Shown piece by piece: positions 58,077 through 64,000 of a DNA stretch of 64,000 nucleotides; positions within the stretch are counted from its first letter, which is position 1, and each line of letters starts with the position of its first letter. This DNA is from Botrytis cinerea B05.10 (Eukaryota > Ascomycota > Leotiomycetes > Helotiales > Sclerotiniaceae), in the NCBI RefSeq assembly GCF_000143535.2, contig NC_037325.1, positions 1,054,001-1,118,000 of the forward strand. The letters are read 5' to 3'. The notes below the pieces were generated by a model, which searched no databases, was not told the DNA's origin, and worked only from the letters and a program-made list of their open reading frames with translations. Made by a program: the position numbers and the translations under genes.

Positions 58077-58597
58077 TTTTGAATCAGCAATCACGCTGGT
58101 GGGTGATTTTTGGGGGGGACGATGAGTGATGGGTTCATAAGTTGTGGGTGTAACCTTGCAAGTCATTGGTTGTAAGTAATGATTTCTGAGGGAATGCTAG
58201 CCAACTCGGATGGGAAGGTACGCTCAGGAGCTAAGGAACCTCAATGCGGAAAAGAAACCAAGATCTTGAACAAGCATCTTAAGTAATTCCGCTCCCCTCC
58301 CTTCCTTCAGTATTGTACACGCAAAGGAAATCTCTCTCTCTATCTCTCTCTTCTTATCAAGTCAACATTGGAACTCTCTTTAATTCTCCTTAATGCCATC
58401 TTTATGCATCTTATATGCCTTGTGGTCTCTATCTTTACTGCCAGGTGTTAACGAATATCAACATCACGATCGAGAAAGCTCCACCTTCGAGCTTCAAGTA
58501 CTAAACTATCTTGCTTCGAAGCCAGCTTCTGATGGCAGACATATAGGATGATTAGACACCCAAAGTTCGATTCCGTGTTGTTGAGAGTCTTCCCATA
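57375..58597. other. Intergenic region before the WG-repeat gene
   Basis: No gene supported. A 41-codon plus-strand ORF at 57633-57758 (starting MAPIPVPPNVVAHREGNRLF) looks protein-like but has no continuation that I can find; it may be a remnant first exon. A 29-base T run lies at 58045-58073 and CT-rich leader sequence at 58330-58360. Confidence 0.45.
58045..58073. repeat. Poly-T homopolymer (29 bases)
   Basis: An uninterrupted T run in intergenic DNA, about 550 bases upstream of the WG-repeat gene. Confidence 0.85.
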
Positions 58598-61441
58598 ATG
58601 CCGCAACGCCCGGCAAGTGTATTTGAGTGGATCGCTGGTCCTGCTCCAACCAAGGCTGCATACAGATCCGTTGACATGGCCAATTCCAAGTTTGCCATAG
58701 CAAGTCCACCCCGTATTCGTCGCCGTGTTCAAATCGAAGTCGAGGTTTCTGATTTTGGTGCCTCTTCCGCCAGCTCTTCTGAAGAAGAACCTCCTCCGAA
58801 GCCAGCAGCCAAGAAAGCCGAAAAGCCCAAAGTCAAAGTCAAAGAATCGGAATCAAAGAAACCTCAAGCGACCAAGGAAGTTGACAAGAAAGTCAAATTT
58901 CAAGAGCCAACTCCCCAAGATCCAACTCCCAAACTTAAGTCTGCATTGAAGAAGAATACCTCGGAAATCTCAACAAAGCCTCGCCCATGCGAATGCTTAG
59001 AATGTAAAGCTCGGCAGAAACTGAAGAATAAAAGCAGCATGGAAGATTCCAGCGATTCCAGCGAGGACAGTGAATATGAAGTTGCACTGACCAATAAACC
59101 ATTCAAGCCGTTGAAGAAAAAGCAACAACCGAGCAACAACAACCAAATCCCACAACCACGAATTTTGAAGCTCAAGCAAAATCCAAATTTTCAAACGAAC
59201 CAACGTCAACGGTATTTTAGTGCGAAAGAACGTGTCAATCATCAGCAGCCCAGAATCAATAATCGCCAATACAATCAAGAGAGTTCAGACGATTCCGACC
59301 AATCTGAGATCGAAGTTGTTCAACAAAATCAAAGACCACCGAGCTTTCTCAATCATATGATGGAGAGACGGATCCTTCAAGAAATGAGAGCTGAAGTTAT
59401 ACTTCGCGAAGATGTGATTGAAACCCCGTCTGATCCTCGTCCAAACGCATTTCTTGACACTAAAAGTGGTGTTCTTCGAGTTTACCATGGTCGGGTGTAT
59501 GGTAATCCTTTTGCGACACTTCTCACGCCAGCTCAAGTGCCAATTGGTACCTTTGCTCCAAACTCAGCGCATTTTGGTGGTTTACCTCCAATGTGTAATA
59601 TGTCTGGGGGCAACGGGCCCGCACCTTTCGATCAAGACCAATTTCCAACAGAATTTCCCCGCAATTTTTCGAACAATACTGTCAAACACACCCCCAATCA
59701 GAACTCTCACCGCAATTTTTCTAATAAACATTCTAACCGGGCTTCATCCAACAATCAGCGCCAGCAGCAGGGTAGCAGCGGCAATAATAACAACCAGCAT
59801 GTGCCTGGTGGTTGGGTCGATGATACAAACAATAATTCGGGCTCTGGTTGGAATAATAATGAAGACCAGACAAATAATAACCAGGAATTAGGTGATTGGG
59901 GCAATAACGGTTCAAGCAACAATCAAGGCCCAGGTGGCTCTGGGAATAATGATCAGAATCGCAGCCAACGAGCCGCTTCTGTTAGCAGTCACAGAACTCA
60001 GGCCTCCAACAAGCAAAACAACAACAAGAAGGGCGAAAAGGGTCAAGCGAATCAGAGTAATCAGTCTAACAACAATAACAACTCCGGCAATGGATGGGGC
60101 GTAGACAATAATGATCAGACTGGTAACCCAGACAGCTGGGGTGTTAACAATGATACAGGCGGGAATTCTGGTTGGGGAAATGATGTCAAGCAAGATGCGG
60201 ACGCCACAGCGAACAATGGTACATGGGGAAATGATAACAGCAACTCGAATGACAATTCCAATAATCAGAACTCTGGCTGGGGAGGAAATAATCAGGAGTC
60301 GAACAATCAAAACTCGGGTTGGGGTAATGATAACAACCAGGAGTCAAATGACAACTCGAACAATCAAGACTCCACCTGGGACAATGATAATAACCAGAAC
60401 TCGAATGAGAATTCCAATAATCAGGGCTCGGGCTGGGGCAATGACAATAACCAAGAGTCGAATAACGACTCCAACAATCAAAATTCTGGTTGGGGAGCAG
60501 ATAACCAGGATTCCAACTCAAATAACCAATCTTCGGGTTGGGGTAACAATGACAGTAACGGCCAGCAAAACTCCAAAGACCAGGCAAACAATGACAATTC
60601 CGGTGGTTGGGGAGGAAACTCAGGCGATCAAAACAATAATACATCTGGAGGCTGGGGAGTTTCGAATGAGAAACAGGGCAATGCTACTTCCGGAGGATGG
60701 GGAAATCCTAATAACAAACAAAACAACGGCAAGTCCGGCTCTGGTACAACTTCTCAAAATAACACCAGATCGAACAACAACAACTCAAAAAAGCCACAAA
60801 ACAACAAGTCAAGAAACAATCAAAAGTCCAAAAGCTATGATGATCCTGAGTGGACCGCCCACAACGACAATCAAGAGGAAGATCAAAACCAGCAAGATAA
60901 TAGTAATGATTGGGGGAAAACCAATACAAGCTATAATGTTGTACAAAGCGCCAAAGGTAAAGGCTGGAACAATAAGAAAACTCAAAATCAAAACAATAGT
61001 GGCAAAAAAGGAAGTTCTAACAAAGGAAGCCAATGGGGAGGCGATGGTCATAACTCTGGCGAGGGGGGAGACCATGATGAGGACGTAGAAGAAGGAAACC
61101 CGCAGTTTAGGGATCACACACCTACTAGCAGTGAGATATTGAGGAATTGGGATATATCAAATCAGGGTGGTTATGCGGGATTTGGAAATGTGAACATTGG
61201 GAAGTATGATGGTGGAGGGAAGAAAAATAATCATGCTAGAACACCTACTGCCTTGAGTCTAGCAGGAAGTTGGGCGTCATCGGAACCTAGCGATAATGAA
61301 TACACTGGTAGAGGTCGCAAAGGTGGTAAGGGGGGTAAGGGTGGGAAGAGCAAGGCGAGTAAGTCGGTCAATACGGGGTATGATAAAAATGCAAGTGGCA
61401 GTAGTGAATGGAATGTTACTGGCACCGGTGGTGGTTGGTAA
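58598..61441 (+). CDS. Asn-rich WG/GW-repeat protein (candidate Argonaute-hook scaffold)
   Basis: A single exon encodes 947 aa, with start at 58598 or the internal Met at 58676 (MANSKFAIASPP). The N-terminal third is basic/acidic and disordered, with a small cysteine cluster (PCECLECKARQK). A conserved-looking block follows at about residues 265-335 (NAFLDTKSGVLRVYHGRVYG, NPFATLLTPAQVPIGTFAP). Residues about 400-800 are dominated by Asn/Gln/Ser/Asp repeats holding tryptophans in SGWGND, GGWGNP and similar settings. I count 24 Trp after residue 400, 15 as WG and 14 as GW. The C-terminus is Gly/Lys-rich (GRGRKGGKGGKGGKSK), suggesting RNA contact. Similar GW/WG platforms (GW182, Tas3, NRPE1, SPT5L) bind the Trp pockets of Argonaute. 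That analogy is by composition only; function unproven. Confidence 0.85.
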   Translation: MPQRPASVFEWIAGPAPTKAAYRSVDMANSKFAIASPPRIRRRVQIEVEVSDFGASSASSSEEEPPPKPAAKKAEKPKVKVKESESKKPQATKEVDKKVKFQEPTPQDPTPKLKSALKKNTSEISTKPRPCECLECKARQKLKNKSSMEDSSDSSEDSEYEVALTNKPFKPLKKKQQPSNNNQIPQPRILKLKQNPNFQTNQRQRYFSAKERVNHQQPRINNRQYNQESSDDSDQSEIEVVQQNQRPPSFLNHMMERRILQEMRAEVILREDVIETPSDPRPNAFLDTKSGVLRVYHGRVYGNPFATLLTPAQVPIGTFAPNSAHFGGLPPMCNMSGGNGPAPFDQDQFPTEFPRNFSNNTVKHTPNQNSHRNFSNKHSNRASSNNQRQQQGSSGNNNNQHVPGGWVDDTNNNSGSGWNNNEDQTNNNQELGDWGNNGSSNNQGPGGSGNNDQNRSQRAASVSSHRTQASNKQNNNKKGEKGQANQSNQSNNNNNSGNGWGVDNNDQTGNPDSWGVNNDTGGNSGWGNDVKQDADATANNGTWGNDNSNSNDNSNNQNSGWGGNNQESNNQNSGWGNDNNQESNDNSNNQDSTWDNDNNQNSNENSNNQGSGWGNDNNQESNNDSNNQNSGWGADNQDSNSNNQSSGWGNNDSNGQQNSKDQANNDNSGGWGGNSGDQNNNTSGGWGVSNEKQGNATSGGWGNPNNKQNNGKSGSGTTSQNNTRSNNNNSKKPQNNKSRNNQKSKSYDDPEWTAHNDNQEEDQNQQDNSNDWGKTNTSYNVVQSAKGKGWNNKKTQNQNNSGKKGSSNKGSQWGGDGHNSGEGGDHDEDVEEGNPQFRDHTPTSSEILRNWDISNQGGYAGFGNVNIGKYDGGGKKNNHARTPTALSLAGSWASSEPSDNEYTGRGRKGGKGGKGGKSKASKSVNTGYDKNASGSSEWNVTGTGGGW
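59808..61060 (+). repeat. Degenerate coding repeat array (WG units)
   Basis: The region is built from irregular units of about 14-25 codons such as NNQNSGWGNDNNQESN. Codon usage varies between units (AAC/AAT, TCC/TCG), so it is an old, diverging array rather than a fresh minisatellite. Confidence 0.8.
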
Positions 61442-62147
61442 AGAGCTCACAGTTTTGATTTATTTGATGTATCTATGAATGGGTGGACCTTATGTCATGT
61501 TGTGCGATTACGTGGAGAAGGGGAGAAAAGGGGGGTGTAGTGTGGATGAATGAAGGAGGAAGAGAGATTTCTGTTCTGGCATCTTACAAAATTGGCCATC
61601 GTGCAGGCTATTTGAACTGCTCAAGTCTCTATATCAGCGCGGAGCACTTGTACGTTAGCAAGTTTGCAGAAATTCCTTATGTGAGCTTCACGAATGGCAT
61701 TGATGGGGTGAGGAGATATGTTCGCTTGGAGTTGCGAGGATTAATAGATGATGATGATGATAGCACGGTACAATAGTAGCAGCAGAATTTCAATGGCTTC
61801 ATGAAATGACGTTGGAACTGTATAAGTTTCTGTGAGATTGCCTCTTAAAATGATATACGAGAATTTGAAATTTGGCGCAGTCGTTAAGCTCCCGGGGACC
61901 TTGAATTCCCGGTGAGCTTCAGTTTTGGGATTGGAGCTTGGGCCACTTACGTAGGCATTTTCAAATGTCAAAGCTCTTAATTACAGCAAGACTGACATCT
62001 CCCCCTCACTAACTAAACTTTCCCACTCCCCATCATCTCATTACATCAAAAAAAGCCCAATCAAATTCAAATACAAATACACCTCAACGACCAAAAAAAT
62101 CCCCCCAATTCTACAACTTCCACCTCCAGCTCCTATCCACGCCCACC
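61442..62147. other. Intergenic region, no gene seen
   Basis: A short purine-rich 3' flank is followed by the A/C-rich leader of the PAC3-like gene. The frame at 61483-61776 has no domain. Confidence 0.55.
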
Positions 62148-62781
62148 ATGACCGCACTCAGCACGACCCCAAACCGCCCCCTCATTTCCGAAATCCTACC
62201 GTCCCCCTTCCCCGCGCGTTCCAAAACCGCTTCGGCGAATGTGAACGGCATGCTTACTCATGTTACCTGCATGTATTTCGCGGATAAAATTCTGATTACT
62301 ATTAGTCAAGGAGGGAGATTGGGACAATGGGTTTGTTTTTTCTTTTTTCTTTCCTGTTGTTTTTGTTGTGTTGTTTCACGGTGTTGATTTGTGTTGTGTG
62401 TTGTAGGTTCAGATCCCGCTTACTTCTGCTTCTCCTACGTCGTACGATACCGCGATACCGGCGTTGAATGAAAATGGATATGCGGATGCGGATGGGGATG
62501 GAAATGGATATGGATATGGAAATATGATACTCCCGCTAGAACATCTCACGCCGAGAACATTGCTAGGGGCGGGTGGAGAGAAGAGAGAGAGAATTGCACA
62601 TTTGTATGCGAGTCAGATTGGGTCGATGGTTTTGAAACGGGATCCCGAGGAGAGGAGGTCGGTGTTGCTGGGGTTGGGGTTGGAGATGGAGAAGGACAAG
62701 GACAATGACAAGGACACGGGGGGTGAGGGGGAGAGAGCGGGGTATTTTGATTTGTTGGAGTTGGTTTTGGAGGTTTTGTGA
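62148..62781 (+). CDS. Proteasome assembly chaperone 3-like protein
   Basis: Exons 62148-62330 and 62407-62781 give 185 aa. The 76-base intron begins GTTTGTTTTTTC and ends TTGTAG, joining GGRLGQW to VQIPLTSA in phase. The N-terminal beta-rich half (NGMLTHVTCMYFADKILITI, SQGGRLGQWVQIPL) resembles the PAC3/PSMG3 fold, in which a small heterodimer guides assembly of the proteasome alpha ring. The C-terminal half contains an Asp/Gly-rich low-complexity insert (DADGDGNGYGYGN), a helix with IAHLYASQIGSMVLKRDPEE and a final FDLLELVLEVL. Family assignment is from pattern memory and is moderate; the gene model itself is strong. Confidence 0.68.
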
Positions 62782-63546
62782 GAGGGGGAGAATGGGATCT
62801 CAATAAAGCTGCGGTGCGGGGGCGAGGTATGAAGTGGTATTGTTGTATGCGGTGGAGGGTGTATGGAATCCATACATACATACATACATACATACACATC
62901 ACACAGCATAGAAACGCGATGGCAAAGAAGAGCCAAAGATCGACCATACGCCCTTGGATGACTTAAAGCAAGTCGACAACCGCATGAATACACTTCTCGA
63001 TAGGATCTGTCTGGACAACAAGTCATGTTTTGCTTTGATACGAATATTCGATTCTTCGACTGCCAGTTCCATCTCTCGACTGTTAGCACCAAAAAATAAC
63101 TCTACTTTCAGTGGAGGATATGTTTCGAAACTCTGGTGTATATCTAAACTTCGTGGATTATTGATCTGTGAAGTTCTATATAGGAATTTGGTATTATGGG
63201 TACCTCCTACCTCCTACCTCAAACGGAAGCACGAAAATGCGTCGATGGCAAACACCACGTTTTTTGACGAGTATTGTTTACGACTGGATGATACTCGTGA
63301 CTTTTTAGAAAAATATCTAGCAGAGCACATTTACTTCAACTCGCCCTAACAAATGGGATAAAAAAAATTATTCAATGAGCTAAATACAGTTCTTGACTAT
63401 TGTGAAGATATAATGGGTATACTATTTCCGACGTGATAAATGATCCTCCTGGGTAAATATCCAAACGCATTTCCAATGGTGGTGGAATTAACCACAGATT
63501 ACTTCTCAATTCCGAAGCTCAACATAAAGTAGTTTCTCACACAACC
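62782..63546. other. Intergenic region with a doubtful frame
   Basis: It contains a CATA microsatellite and a 131-codon plus-strand frame at 62954-63349 with no start context, domain or splice support. I leave the frame unassigned; it lies between converging genes. Confidence 0.45.
62870..62895. repeat. CATA tetranucleotide microsatellite
   Basis: About six tandem CATA units downstream of the PAC3-like gene. Confidence 0.9.
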
Positions 63547-64000
63547 TCAAGCCTTGACGATAACGGCGCTGGGTGCTTTTTCCAGTGCAGCCTTCTCTTT
63601 AAACTCATCATTCTCCAATTTGAACCTAAGTTGACACCCTGATTTGTTAGCTATGAGGTTGTGAGAAAGATTGGAATGATATGGATCGGATACTTACAAT
63701 CACCACAAGATATCGGTTCATATTTCGGTGGATTGTTCTCATCAGTACAAGTAGAAATCACACCTTCTACACAATTGAAATTAAGTCCTATGAACGTATT
63801 AGCACACCCCTCCACAAATCTTGACGAGAAGAAAAAAGAATCTTACCAAAGAAAAATGGCATGGAAATCCTCTCCACGGTTGCTCGGTTGTAAACTCGAT
63901 GCACAGTACTCTTGTACATATCATTACAAAGTCTCATCATAAAATCGCCAATATTAACAACTATCGTTCCTTCCACTGGAACCGCCATAATCCATTGCCC
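63547..64000 (-). CDS. 2-oxoglutarate/Fe(II)-dependent dioxygenase, 3' end only
   Basis: Partial gene on the minus strand, cut by the window edge. Visible exons are 64000-63847, 63787-63698 and 63638-63547, about 112 codons. The first exon reads GQWIMAVPVEGTIVVNIGDF and MMRLCNDMYKSTVHRVYNRA, followed by ERISMPFFFG. This is the DSBH core of the isopenicillin-N-synthase-like superfamily: the His in STVHRV binds iron, and the R-x-S in ERIS binds 2-oxoglutarate. After splicing it continues LNFNCVEGVISTCTDENNPP, KYEPISCGDWCQLRFKLEND and ends PSAVIVKA. The HxD iron ligands and N-terminal DIOX_N domain lie outside the window, so the substrate cannot be guessed. Confidence 0.85.

Noticed and set aside
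58448..58732. Minus-strand frame containing WSRTSDPLKYTCRALRHYG, suggestive of an RNA-gene antisense ORF
   Set aside because: I checked for tRNA arms and a B-box in both orientations and found none; it is the antisense of the WG-repeat protein N-terminus.
60111..61088. 325-codon Thr/Ile/Arg-rich plus-strand frame
   Set aside because: A shifted reading of the Asn-rich repeats inside the 947-residue protein.

Overview
The window looks like nuclear DNA of a filamentous ascomycete, most likely a Leotiomycete of the Botrytis/Sclerotinia kind. This is an inference from moderately AT-rich sequence, introns of about 43-140 bases with GTA/GTG donors and CTAAC/CTGAC branch sites, pyrimidine-rich leaders, and fungal-only families (HET domain, PTH11/SAT4-type membrane protein, deuterolysin, S28 peptidase, berberine-bridge oxidase). 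I see no rRNA, no tRNA I can defend, no CRISPR array and no bacterial-style operon. Genes are monocistronic, and most multi-exon models were rebuilt by hand from splice signals and reading phase.

Layout. 1-2.45 kb: 3' part of a calpain-family protease with a coiled-coil and disordered tail. 3.1-4.1 kb: GPI-anchored cysteine-rich surface protein (2 exons). 4.1-10.3 kb: gene desert with microsatellites and promoter-like stretches. 10.26-12.09 kb (minus): class 3 lipase (3 exons). 12.1-22.2 kb: gene-poor stretch with a transposon-like subterminal-repeat fragment near 16.2-16.7 kb, one small three-exon membrane protein (19.2-19.8 kb, minus) and decayed coding fragments. 22.2-24.0 kb: repeat-bearing disordered nuclear-type protein. 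25.57-26.62 kb (minus): a four-exon secreted protein split across short frames. 26.6-30.1 kb: gene-poor, one possible pseudogene. 30.1-31.3 kb: deuterolysin (M35). 32.7-33.8 kb: BTB/POZ protein. 35.0-36.9 kb (minus): S28 serine peptidase. 38.7-40.4 kb: HET-domain protein. 42.1-42.8 kb (minus): small lipocalin-like conserved protein. 44.0-45.9 kb: dihydroxy-acid dehydratase (ILV3). 46.8-47.9 kb (minus): protein with a coding 9-bp minisatellite. 49.7-51.1 kb (minus): SAT4/PTH11-type seven-helix protein. 53.9-56.0 kb: secreted FAD oxidase. 56.6-57.4 kb: dephospho-CoA kinase (CAB5). 58.6-61.4 kb: Asn-rich WG/GW-repeat protein. 62.1-62.8 kb: proteasome assembly chaperone 3-like. 63.5-64.0 kb (minus): 3' end of a 2OG-Fe(II) dioxygenase.

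The genes do not form one pathway. A recurring theme is secretion and surface biology (GPI protein, deuterolysin, S28 peptidase, FAD oxidase, an unrecognised secreted protein, PTH11-type protein), mixed with housekeeping genes (ILV3, CAB5, PAC3). The observations I rate most novel are: a protein with 15 WG and 14 GW dipeptides that looks like a candidate Argonaute-hook platform; a calpain tail with three tandem motifs matching the LC8 dynein light chain anchor; and a nuclear-type protein carrying repeated GNF-x-RRAREPSILG motifs.
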